Origin: Cliona cf. orientalis
Lineage: Eukaryota > Porifera > Demospongiae > Clionaida > Clionaidae
Reading direction: 5' to 3'
Assembly (NCBI GenBank): GCA_963930775.1
Contig: OZ005696.1
Location: forward strand, 124,001-188,000
DNA length: 64,000 bases
Made by a program: the position numbers and the translations under genes. Of this stretch, positions 1-11,400 are shown piece by piece. The notes beneath the pieces were generated by a model. It did no database searches and was not told where the DNA came from. It was given only the letters and a program-made list of their open reading frames with translations. Position 1 is the stretch's first letter. Each line of letters begins with the position of its first letter.

Positions 1-285
1 CAGACATTGCCGTGCATGTGGCAAATCAATTGACCGTGTGCCGTGAGGGGATATCATCTAGCTAGCTAATTAAGGGGGCAGTTTAGATTTTCTCTCTCTT
101 TCTTCTCCTGTGCATTGTATAGTGATTCTAATGCAATATCTGACGATAGTGCCATTTTTGTGCTTGCATGAAGGAGGGAACACTGCACGATCTTAAGGTC
201 ATTCGTTATCTTTTAGGCTACCTATAATATTATTAATTTTCATCTCTTTCTTTGTCCCCCCCCCCCCACCCCACCCCACCCCCAG

Positions 286-571
286 CCCGGCAGAGTACAC
301 TATCACTCTAAAGCGAGACAACAGTGAGAGCCTCGGATTCAGCATAGTGGGCGGAGTCAACTCGTCACGTGGGAACAGTCCCATCTACATCCGGAGCATT
401 GCCCCTCAGAGCATAGCGGCGACAGACGGACGGCTACAATCAGGAGACGAACTCATTTCTATAAATGGAATATCAACGATAAGCATGTCCCAGAAAGAAG
501 CTGTTCAGATCATTAAAAAGTCGACTGGTAATATTACATTGACTATCCTACCGCGAGATGCACAGTTATAG
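286..571 (+). CDS. 3' terminal exon of a PDZ-domain protein (partial gene)
   Basis: The exon follows a pyrimidine-rich acceptor ending in AG at 284-285 and reads in frame from 287 to the stop at 569-571. It encodes one PDZ domain: a carboxylate-binding loop SLGFSIVGG (the GLGF-type loop), a middle strand IYIRSI, the helix-2 segment SQKEAVQIIKKS and the last strand ITLTILPR. PDZ domains bind the C-terminal tails of membrane or junction proteins and organise scaffolds. The protein ends only a few residues after the domain, so this is the last PDZ of a larger scaffold whose 5' exons lie outside the window. The family (for example MAGI, GRIP or MUPP1 type) cannot be settled from one domain. An alternative acceptor at 292-293 would shift the frame and is less likely. 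Confidence 0.85.
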
Positions 572-2326
572 CACAGCCTTCCTCCATCTTAGAAATTTTT
601 TTTCAAATGATTTTTATTGTGAAATGTATCAGTGTTATTATACCATCTCTTTGTCATACTTTAGACAGAACTGTCAAAAATCACATCTTTTTTTATTCTT
701 TTTGATCAGATCATCCGTGCCAGCTCGACTTAGTAGCTAGCTGCAGTCTCGAGCGAGCAGTCAGTGTATCATGGTTCTAATGGCATTCTCTCTCTCTCTC
801 TCTGTACCGACACAGCATAACTCAATGTGTATATGTATCCATCAGTTGAAACTGGTTTTGAAATGAAAGGTCCTTCACATGTCACATGAATCATAAAAAT
901 AATAAAAAAAGTACATACACCAGCATGACATTGTGCACCCAGAGAACCACTATAGAACATTACAATATGTCGACCCTGTACCATTTCCACAGAATCACAG
1001 ATGCCATCAAAATGCATGACATGTATAATAATTGAGTTGGGGTGATTTGTATAATACACAGAATATAACTTCCTATAGCTTGATATTCTTAAGACTATAC
1101 AAATGGCTAGCTTGTCCAGAACACTAGGTACAGTGCCATTGCTATACAACAGATTGACACATACGGACTCAGTCTCTCGCCAATTCTAGCACACTTCCAA
1201 AAGAATCCAAGAAAACTGCAAGAAAAAAAAAAAAAATACGTACAATGTCATGGAGGCTTCAGTACAGATTGATAGTAATAAATTTGGTACTTAACTACTG
1301 GCATAAGCATGGATACAGCATTGATTGGAAGTTTAAGGAGCATCTCCGAACCAAATTTACTATATATACAAGTCATAGTGACATACTTGTATTCTGAAAA
1401 ATATTTCAAGAAATTGCATAATTATTATGGCAGGCTACAATGAGGGATTGATTGGTGAAATAAAAAAAAAAAAAAATTATAACCCCATCCTCCCGTCGAC
1501 CTTCCGAGCTCTAGGCTGGAACGTTGGTCAGGGTACACTGCAGATTACTGCAGCCAGTTAGGCTTCTGTGTCACAGCCACAGGGGACCGAAGTCAGCCTA
1601 TGGTGGATTACCAGGCTTTGTCCAGGATGGGGGGTATTCGAGGGAGGAACCTGGGCGACCCCTAAGCCATATATGCCCAGGACCATGTGCAGTTTTCAGC
1701 TGCAGATGCCAGAGGTGATACCGCTGACATCGTCTGATTTTGTTGGATATTGTCCGACAAAATTTGATTTTGCCAAATATTGTCTGACAAAAGTTGATTT
1801 TGCTGGAAATTATCCAATGAAAGTTGATTTTGCCGGATATTGTCAGGCAAAATTTTTGATTTTTGTTGGACAAAAGTTGATTTTGCCAGAAATTATCCAA
1901 TGATTTTGATCAAGTTGATTTTATTAGTTCTAATATAATCGGTTGCATTTGCCCCCCCCCCCCTTGATGAAAATCCTAAATGAAACCCTGACAGTACAGA
2001 TCTGTGTGGTGTGTGAGCCTCACCCTGTTCTATGAGTATCCAATACTCTTGGAAAGAGAGAGTGGACGTACGCACATGTACAGATCAGTAGCAGAATAAC
2101 TACCAACAAACTCTGAAAGTTGAAGATCGCAGACTGCGGAGAGAGAGAGAGAAACAAGTTTGGAGGCTTATTACCAACAATTGCTCAACCATCAGAAAAA
2201 AACTCACCATCTGGGCGACCTGTAACTTGATAGACTACAACGTCAATAGCTAGAAATACCGTGATAAAGGAGTTAAATTTCGTACAGTGCGAGCTCCACC
2301 CATAACTCCACCTACTCGCTGATGGC
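572..2326. other. Intergenic stretch between PDZ gene and DNAAF1 copy 1
   Basis: I see no convincing gene. It holds the 3' untranslated region of the PDZ gene, a short CT microsatellite near 790-804, A-rich tracts near 1205-1220 and 1460-1475, a 30 bp minisatellite at 1735-1915 and a poly-C run near 1952-1963. Open frames between 1524 and 1903 exist on both strands because the minisatellite unit is a multiple of three. Confidence 0.6.
1735..1915. repeat. Imperfect ~30 bp minisatellite
   Basis: About six diverged units of roughly 30 bp follow each other, with cores of the form GATTTTGCCGGATATTGTC followed by a GACAAAA-type end. Unit length is kept near 30, so both strands stay open and give repeated ten-residue peptides. 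The A/T-rich, imperfectly palindromic unit suggests non-coding satellite rather than protein. Confidence 0.7.
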
Positions 2327-2339
2327 GTTGCTAAGCAAC
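2327..2339. promoter_or_regulatory. X-box-like (RFX) site upstream of DNAAF1 copy 1
   Basis: The 13 bp GTTGCTAAGCAAC is an inverted repeat of GTTGCT and AGCAAC with a one-base spacer, close to the RFX X-box consensus that controls ciliary genes. It lies 86 bp upstream of the start codon at 2425. The same 13 bp occur at 15441-15453, 97 bp before copy 2, inside otherwise diverged flanks. RFX control is inference. Confidence 0.65.
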
Positions 2340-2424
2340 CGGGGTGAAATTCCTAAATATAGCGCACCTTGAAATCTGGCGCCAACTCTTCTGAGTCTAC
2401 CGTCCTATAGGTGTCAAGCGAAGT

Positions 2425-5400
2425 ATGCCGGAGCCAAAAGAACTAGAAATTCCTCAAAATGGGTAAGTATTAGTTTGTTAATTGAGTCGAGTGAGCTGGT
2501 GCACTTATGACTCAGGCTCATAGCCTCAGCGGTGGTAAACCCGAAGAGGCAAGCTAAAAATAGTGAAAATTTCGCACTCTTAAGGTAGCATTAAATTGCG
2601 TGGGCGTGAGGTGGGGGATATGACACCTAAACCACATCAAAGTCATTAGTGAGGTGCATGTTGTGTAACCACGCCCTTTTAATTGCACAGGTCTCAGGGG
2701 TGTGGCTGCTAGAGCCGGAAGTGTTCATTTAATATCCTCCATGGACCGGAAGCCGAGCCGGAAGGGAGGGGCCAGGCCACGCCCAAAACAGCCCCACCCT
2801 GTTCCCCAAGGACCACCATTCTCAATCAAGTGCCTACTAACCACCGGATGTCCACCGGAAGCCCACAATCAATCCCAATTAAAACACACAGCTTCCTCAA
2901 GGCCAAAACACACACAAACACTTGGAGGCCGTTCTGCCACACCGCCCACACAAGAGCTCACCTCATTTCCTGTGTGGGCGGAGTAACAACACGTCATCGC
3001 AACCACATGCGCTTCAAACCATCGTCAGCTTCCGTCCAGCCGTACGGTCCCCTCCATCGCACCGGCGTACAGTGCCTCATTAACAGACATGGCCTCACCT
3101 TTGACCTCCTGCCACGCCCCCAAAGCCTCCTCGCGGGGTTCAAAGGTCACCACCGCTTCCGGGACACGCCCACCTATCGCCGAGGCCAAGTCCCAGGCGC
3201 CGATATCCAAGCACTGGCCCGTGAAGCCACGCCCAATCGGAAGCAATAAAACCTGCATTAACGCACTCGCACACACTCCACACAGTGCCAGGAACACGCC
3301 CACATGCTTAATTAGGCCTAATAAGGCTTTTTTTTTTTTTTTTCAAGGCGACCTGAACACTAAGCAGAAAAAAAATTGTCCAAAAACGGCCACATAGTTG
3401 AGCTGGATGCATAGTAGAGCCATACAATGCAAGCAAGCAGCCTATACATCAATTTTGATCAAAGTGGGTAATGGTCGTCACGTTAATGTGCGCGCGTGGC
3501 CCCGCCCCTCACGTAGCGCGTGGGCAGAAAACATTGCAAACGCATGGCTTCCTATACAAACATATGGGAAAACTTCAAAGGGCCATAACTTTAATTGTAA
3601 GGTGTGAATCAAAAATCTGTCTGGTCAAATCTCTAGTTTTGACCCATTCTGCGTGCTCATGTAAAAATTATCCCCCCAAGTGCTCCCAATCCCCCCATGA
3701 ATTAGATTATTTAATTATTTAAATATTATGCTTTTTTTTTCTACTTAGTGTTTAACAAGGAGACCACACACTAAGCAGAAAAAAAGAATTGTCCAAAAAC
3801 AGCCACCAAGTCGAGGTAGATGCATAGTAGAGCCATACAATGCAAACAGACAGCCTGTACTCCAACTTTGATCAAATTGGGTAAAGGTCGTCACGTTTAT
3901 GTGCTCGCGTAGCCCCGCCCCTCACGTAGCGCGTGGCCAGAAAACATTGCAAACGCGTGGCTTCCCTGTACAAACATATGGGAAAACTTTAAAGGGCCGT
4001 AACTTTAATTCTAAGGTGTGAATCAAAATTCCCCCTGATCAAGTCTCTAGTTTCAACCCATTCTGCGTGCCCATGTAAAAATTATGTCCCCTAATACTCC
4101 CAAACCCCCCATGAATTAGATTATTTAATTATTTAAATACTTTCTTTTTTTCTACAAGCTAAACCACACCATAAGATAAAAGAATTACAACAACCTGTAA
4201 ATAAGAAATACCATCACATTTGGGGGACCATAGAACATAACCACACATTATTATTCAAAAGCCTCGGCAAATCCTACTATTGTGTGGCACACACAACAAA
4301 TTATTCATGTGGGCTATGTATCACTTGTCAGCTTCCCTACAAAGTCTATTTGCCAAGTTTAACAACAAATTATATATTATGTGCACACAAGTTGCAATTA
4401 TATTTTACACAGACCTGTACTATCATGTTCAAAGCCTTGACGAATCATAATTGTACACCATTTCCCGCTGATGAGTATGTATGACATTGCGTGTACATAC
4501 ATAATTATGCCAAATCTCAAGTTGTTTGCACATAATTTTAATTATAAGGCCGCTGAGAGTATTACTAAGCTACATGCTGCAGCTGTTGATGGCCACCTGA
4601 AATTCCAACAGCATAATAATAATAATATTATACTATCCAGCTGAAGCTACTGTAGCACCTTCCGGATGAGCACCTGATACTCCTTTATCACTTGCAGTCA
4701 CAGTTGTCATACCACCCCCAATGAGTACACCATATCCACAGTTGCAGTGGCACCTACCTATAATAATTATTATATTGAGCAATGGTTAAGTTAATGTCCA
4801 GGACCCACCGTATTATCCACTGTGGAAACTAGATTGATATCCTTGATCCCTGTCAGCTGATGAAGTTGGAAGTTGTCTCTACGTTTTTAATATAAAATAT
4901 TATCATTATAATATTATTACAGTATAATATTATAGCTATACCTATCAGAATGAACAACTCTTATAGACTTACCAATGAAATGTTGGCTTCGTAATAATCT
5001 GATGTCAACATTAATGCTGATGCTGAAGATACATTTTAGGTATAGCTAACTTGCAGCCGCTGAGTATAAATTGTTTATAGTACTAGCTATACCTATAATA
5101 CAAAGTACATGAACCTTAGTGGTTTGAACTTACCACAATTCGGAGTTTAATTAGCTATTACACCAAATCCAGTTGTATGTTGATATGACTGGTTGAGACT
5201 ACACTCCTTGCTGATAATATTGTGTTAGTGAAAAAAAAAGTAAAATTAATCCAAGTTTATAATATCAGATTCTGCCAATTTTATAATAATGTGAGACAGA
5301 GCCCCTTTGCACAATCATTAACATAATATTATTAATAATTATGCTACAATATTATAAATACATTAGCTATATAATATTATCAGAAACGTATGCAAATTAA

Positions 5401-8400
5401 TGAACTGCTATAAAACAAGCTTTAGCTATAGAGCTACCTAGCTAGATGGGACACCTCAATATACAGCTTCAGAGTCGTCACAATCTCTCAATCTCTGTAG
5501 AGTGTTACCGTGTGTGCGGATTAGGTGAGTATAGTGTAGAACAGTATAAAATAATAATAGACGGGTATACAAAAATAATACATTAGCATGGCAGAGACTG
5601 TGGGCCCAGGCTATTTAATAGCTATATAGAGTAAGGTATGGATTTTCGGACGTAGGAATTATCGGACGTCCTCTCGTTGCGAGTATTATGCCAGAAACAT
5701 TAATGTAGTCATGAAGTGGTAGGGTGGCCTGATAGTAGTAGCCATCTGGAACGAGTGATGATGGCGTCTAAGAACGTGGGCGCTGTAGAGCACCGAAGTT
5801 GACGAACGAAATATCGATATATGGACGGGAGTATGAATTTTCGTCCACGTAGTGTAACTTGCTATATTCTAGAGGACTATCGTTCATAATCATAATATCC
5901 TTAGCCTACCCCTTCACCTTCCTTGTGTAGTGATTGCAGCTCCCCTAGCCCCGCCCATCTTGTGCGCGCGGCGCCAATATGAACATTATTTCCGGTATGA
6001 AATATCGCACAACCTTTAAATCAATTTACAAGGAGTTTCTCCACAAAATTCAACACATAAAGTTACTCTTTGCAATCATAGCAGATGTAGACGTCATCAT
6101 TGGTAATTTCTATGTTACTGAGCCCAACACAGACTTGGTGATGCCATGCTTTGCAGTCTTGACAGCATACCCACTGCAGCTTTGAATCATTGCAGAACTC
6201 TGCTATGCAGAATGTAGCATCGCATGGATGGTCTGCAAAAAAAAAAGAAAATAAAAGGATAGTGACAGTGTGTATTTATGCAGAAATAGTGTTAGATACT
6301 ACCAGCATCCACTATAATAGTTTTACCAGTATAATACAACTCATTGGAAACTCACCCTCTTCGTAGTCGGAGCCAATAGCCGAACTCTCTGACATGTCTG
6401 ATTCAGGGACTGGGCTGGGAGATTGTTTGCATCCTTTCTTAGACCGTGTCACTATTGTACACGCTTTAGCTGCTGTACTAGCTACAGATTTTTTCCTGGA
6501 AGTGCTACTGTCACACAATTTAGCATTCCTACTGTTTTGAGTCTGTGAACGTGTAACTCTTAAGCTTCCAGATTTAGTAGATGCTTTCATGAGCCTAGAT
6601 TCTCCAGCTGGTTCTCCGCTTTTCTGAGTACTCCGCTGCTTTGATGTGGCACTTTTTGTGGTGCACAAAGAGGCACTTCCAGATTTAGAACCACCTCCTT
6701 TCTTGAGCCTTGATCCACTAGCTTGCTCTCCTTTTTTCTGAGTACTTCGCTGCTTTGATGTGGCACCTTTTGTGGTGCACAAAGAAGTATTTCTACCCTT
6801 CTTGGCTGTATTACATGTGGAGGCACGTGCACTCACAGGATCTTTTGGATTTTTACTTTTAGTCAAAAGTGTATCATGCTGATCATCATCAGAGAGCTCT
6901 TCACAACTGGTGGATCCATCTTTCGTTCCTCCAACTTCATTACTTGTCACTGTTCTCTCCATTGTCTTCTTTGAACGAAGCCTCTTAGCTTCATCTGGGT
7001 ATGTAGAATTCAGCCAAAGCATGTACCTTGAATCAATAGTCAAATTATAGCCATTCTCGTGTCGTCTTGCGAAGAGTTTTACTTCTTGAGGTGTAAACTT
7101 TATGGAGGTGTCAGCGTTTTGCTTCTTTTTTTCCTTTTCTTGTATCTTCTCCTCCCTTTTAGCCTCACGCTCTCGCCGCTTCGCTTCTTTCAATTCTATC
7201 TTTTCTCTTTTTTCTCTCTCTTTCTGTTCAATTCGCTTCAGATTCTCCGTGCTTGTAAGCACTTTGGCACAGGATTTCTTGGCTGGTGGGACACACTTAG
7301 CAGGGAGTTTTGGAAGCTGTAGAAGTTTAGATAGACCACTTTTACGGATGACACCCTCAACATCTGATGCCGTTTGCTGACTCTGAGATTCTTCAGTAGG
7401 ATCAATAATCAGTTCACAAAGACGCTTAGCTTCATCAGGATGATGAATGTGGAGCCATGAAATATATTTGGGATCATTGGAAAGATCATATCCCTCTTCA
7501 AACCTTTGTTGAAAATGTTTTTCCTCCTCCTGAGTGAGCGACTGAGTACGTCTACTTTTGGGAGCAATTGGGCTATACATCGGCACAAACTTTAGTGAAG
7601 AGGAATGTGCCGGACTGTCGGTAACATCACTGGAAGCTGTACGAGCAATAAATGCTGCTGAATCAAGAGGGTACACCCCTGCAGCCTTGAAGCCTGCATA
7701 AATGTTTCGTGGAATCATTGCTTCAGCCCAAGCACGCGAAAATAAATCTGAAAATTGGAATCGAGTGACAACCTTCCCTGGATTATTTGCCATATACTGG
7801 TGACATTGTTCATCCCAACACTGCTTCAAAACTCCAAAAGCAGCTACATCAAGAGGTTGAGCGATGTGAGTTGTATGAGGTGGGAGACAAAAAAGAATGA
7901 TTTGCTGAGCTGCAGCTGTCTTGATGGTGGATGGATTGTAATGAGATGAGTGCCCATCCATCAGTAGAAGCAGCGGCCGCGCTGTGGGAGCATATGCCAG
8001 AAAATGATTGTGAAACCATATGTCAAACACCTCACTATTCGACCATCCGTTATCGGTCAGAGCATAAATGGTTTCTGGGACTTCATTCAATGTCAAATCT
8101 GCTTTAAGAACTTTACGGTCGAATATTACCATTGGTGGTAGTTTTGCTCCACTTGCATTAACACAGGCGATGACAGTAATTTGTGCCTTGTCTCCAGTAG
8201 TTACTGTGGTAGGGTGTTTGCATCCTTTTTCAGCTACGACACAAGATTTGTGTGCCTGCAGTGGGAATCCTGATTCATCGACATTGAAGATACGGCTAGG
8301 AAAGCTAATTATCTCATTTTCCAACATTGTCTGTTCCAGTAGGTCAAAGTAATGGTCAAGCACTGATTGATCCTGAGCGATAGCCCTTGCATAGGCTAGT

Positions 8401-11400
8401 TTCTCAGCTGTACGAATTGTTAACTCTGGGTGTCGATCTTTGAAGGAGTACCACCAACCAGGTGTGATGGAGGCATCAGGACCACGTTTTGTTTTCAAAG
8501 CTAACTCGACTATAGTGATAATTTGCTTCCTAGTTTTGGCATATCCAACCCTTGCACATTCTTTGATAAAGTGGACCAGTTCATGCTCTTCAGTGTCCGT
8601 TAAGTACCGCTCTGGACCACTAGTAGCACCAGGTAAGGTTTTCCCGCTGATTCTGTCTCGGATAGTAGACTTAGGGACACCAAATTCAAGTTCAGCTCTG
8701 CTGTATGTGTATTCATCACATTTTACAGCCTCACAAGCAAGTCTGATCTTTTCCTCAGTCCACAATTTGTATGCAGCAGGGCGATTGGACTGTTTACGAT
8801 CGGTGATAGGTATAGAAGGCTTGGAGGAAGGTCTTGTTGCATAAACTCTCCTTGCTAAGGGTACATACTCCTTGGAATTCTTTCTCCTCAGCATGTTTAC
8901 TGTGAACACCTGCTAAGAGTAAAAAAAAAAAAAACCAGTACATAGTATGTTCTTATACAAACTATAGGAGGGTCTGGACTGTGGTAGGCTTCCTCAGAGT
9001 ACAGCTTGTAGGTACCCATGTTCAATGTAATTAGATTACTAACAGACAGTTCTTGTTTATGGTGCTAGCTAACCAATTGGACATGCATGCATGCATGCAC
9101 ATGTATACATGTAGGCCATATTATTAAAAGAGTAACTACTATTAATTCAAAACTAGAAATAAAACTGGAAAGAACTAGGGCTTGATAATACTAAGTGCTA
9201 TTATAGTAGTAACTTATTAACACAAGGCTTGAATTAAGGGGATGACCGCACACCTGCAAATCTGCAGCTATCCATAGCCACTTTAATATAAAAAATGATG
9301 TTAATAAAGATCTTCTAAATATTATTATTCATCTGAAACCACTATACAAAACAGTTTGGCTTGGATTTCAAACTTATGGCTAACTATAGCTAGATTTATT
9401 AATGATATTAAATTTTAATATTAAATTTCACCCTGCCATGGATCCTTAATAACGATTGTCAAATATTCTTGACGATATAGAAGTGTCCTGTGTATCACTG
9501 TTAACTCACCTACACTCACTGCCGTTTGAATTGACTAGGGAAAACTGTAACGCTGGAACAGCTACCGTAGATTGGGTGTTTTTACGGGGTGAAATGACGT
9601 TGTAGGATTGATCCGTACCGCTACAGGCGACTTGGTAAGCTCTGATAGCGACCACAACAACGTAAAGACCTTCTTCTCCAAAAGAGCGGACTTTCTGTGC
9701 GGACGAATATTAATACCCGGAACCGGCCTAGCACAACCACTGCGCATGCGCAGTGGGCGGGGCTTCGATGGCTACAATTACCGGTCATGAACGGCAAGGT
9801 AGTACCGGTGCTGCACTGGAGTTGGAGACAGTTGATCACTTTTAGTTTGTATTTTACGAAGCTAAGTCGAAAATTCATACTCCTGGGCAAATATCAATAT
9901 TTCGCATAACTCCTTTGATGAAGCACGACACCCATGTCACTAACTTCCAGCGTCACTAATTGTAGACATTAATTACTGTTGGGTGGGGCTCTCAGTTGAT
10001 GTTCAGGACAGAGCATCAGGTTGAACGAAGTTGGCTTGGTGATGTCCGAAAACGCGTACGTTCGAAAATCCATACCTTACTCTAGCTAGCACGATTTCAA
10101 AAGGCTAGCTAGAAGTTCATACACTTGACTAGACTGGCTTTCAGGTTTAGGGCTGGTTTATTCACCATCCCACAGTGCATGATGGCTTGGTCATTGCCAA
10201 ACGCATGTAGCTCATGCAACAAACAGGCATACACATACACATACACAAGTTTATTTACCTCGTTTCGATCAGGACGGTGAGTGCGGCTTCGCTGGACTCC
10301 ACCTAGTGAAGACAGGCTGTCCTAGCGAACTCTAAACGTAGTGCCAACTCTATCCTGTAGCTAGTAGCTAGTGCCGCTCTTGGACCGATCGCTTGGATGT
10401 CCTCAGTAGCTCACGTTCTGACGTGCATTAGCCAAGGCTAAGGTGACCTTCGCGCGACCCCGAACAAACCCGCAGGTATGCTCGTTTGTCTTTATTAATT
10501 AGTACGCGGTATCCGCGATTGGGCGAATGCGTCATAGCCTGCGATCGAGTTTGTACAGACTATATGGACGTACGTGGAATACGGGACTTCCCCCGCGCGT
10601 TAAAACCACTAAATCTAGCATTTACTCGGATATGAAAGTAAAACTAAAAATTCTGCCCACAACATTTTTGAAGATTTTTCATTCTGTCCATGTATATATA
10701 AATTTTATCTCATAAAACCCTTCCCACGGCTAGATAAGTTAATTATTTACATTACATTACATTACATTACATTACTCATACGGAAATTCTTTTATCTTAT
10801 GGTGTAATAACAAGCTAAACCACACCATAAGATAAAAGAATTACAACAACCTGTGAATAAGAAATACCATCACATTTGCACATTTGTATGGGGGACCATA
10901 GAACATAACCACACATTATTATTCAAAAGCCTCAGCAAATCCTACTATTGTGTGGCACACACAACAAATTATTCATGTGGGCTATGTATCACTTGTCAGC
11001 TTCCCTATATACAAAGTCTATTTGCCAAGTTTAACAACAAATTATATATTATGTGCACACAAGTTGCAATTACATTTTACACAGACCTGTACTATCATGT
11101 TCAAAGCCTTGACGAATCATAATTGTACACCATTTCCCGCTGATGAGTATGTATGATATGACATTGTGTGTACATACTGTGCTTTGCAGGTCAGTTGTCT
11201 AGGAAAGTTAGGGAATGGCACCTGTCTCTGTAACTAGATAAACTGAAAGCCTTTATGACTTGTAGTATAACTGAATTAAGCACTTGAGAGCCACTGCCTA
11301 TTTACCCTTTCCACTGGACAACTGACTTGCAAAGCACAGTACATAATATGCCAAATCTCAAGTTGTTTGCACATAATTTTAATTATAAGGCCGCTGAGAG

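Larger units (their letters stand above)
5629..10082 (-). mobile_element. Autonomous pogo-like DNA transposon (4.45 kb)
   Basis: Terminal inverted repeats begin GAGTAAGGTATGGATTTTCG at 5629 and are mirrored at the right end (10082). TA lies on both sides (5627-5628 and 10083-10084). A second pair of inverted repeats lies inside the ends (5812-5848 against 9868-9905). The paralogous X copy shows the matching site without the insertion near 12400-12415. The element carries one intact, two-exon transposase gene on the minus strand. TA duplication and the DDE type agree with the pogo/Tigger branch of Tc1-mariner. The intact frame suggests recent activity. Confidence 0.88.
4150..10808. mobile_element. 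Element X copy 1, interrupted by a pogo-like transposon
   Basis: A 2.2 kb non-autonomous element whose ends contain CACCATAAGATAAAAGAATT (left near 4172) and its reverse complement (right near 10783-10803). The left part runs to 5628 and the right part resumes at 10083; the 4.45 kb between them is the pogo-like element. A short ACATT tandem repeat lies near the right end. No open frame of note occurs. A second, uninterrupted copy follows immediately. Confidence 0.75.

Noticed and set aside
1524-1903. Overlapping open frames on both strands
   Set aside because: They arise from the ~30 bp minisatellite, whose unit length keeps all frames open; no splice or start context supports a gene.
5979-6185. 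Plus-strand open frame starting [10 protein letters not shown]
   Set aside because: It is antisense to the PHD-type finger exon of the transposase and has no recognisable domain.
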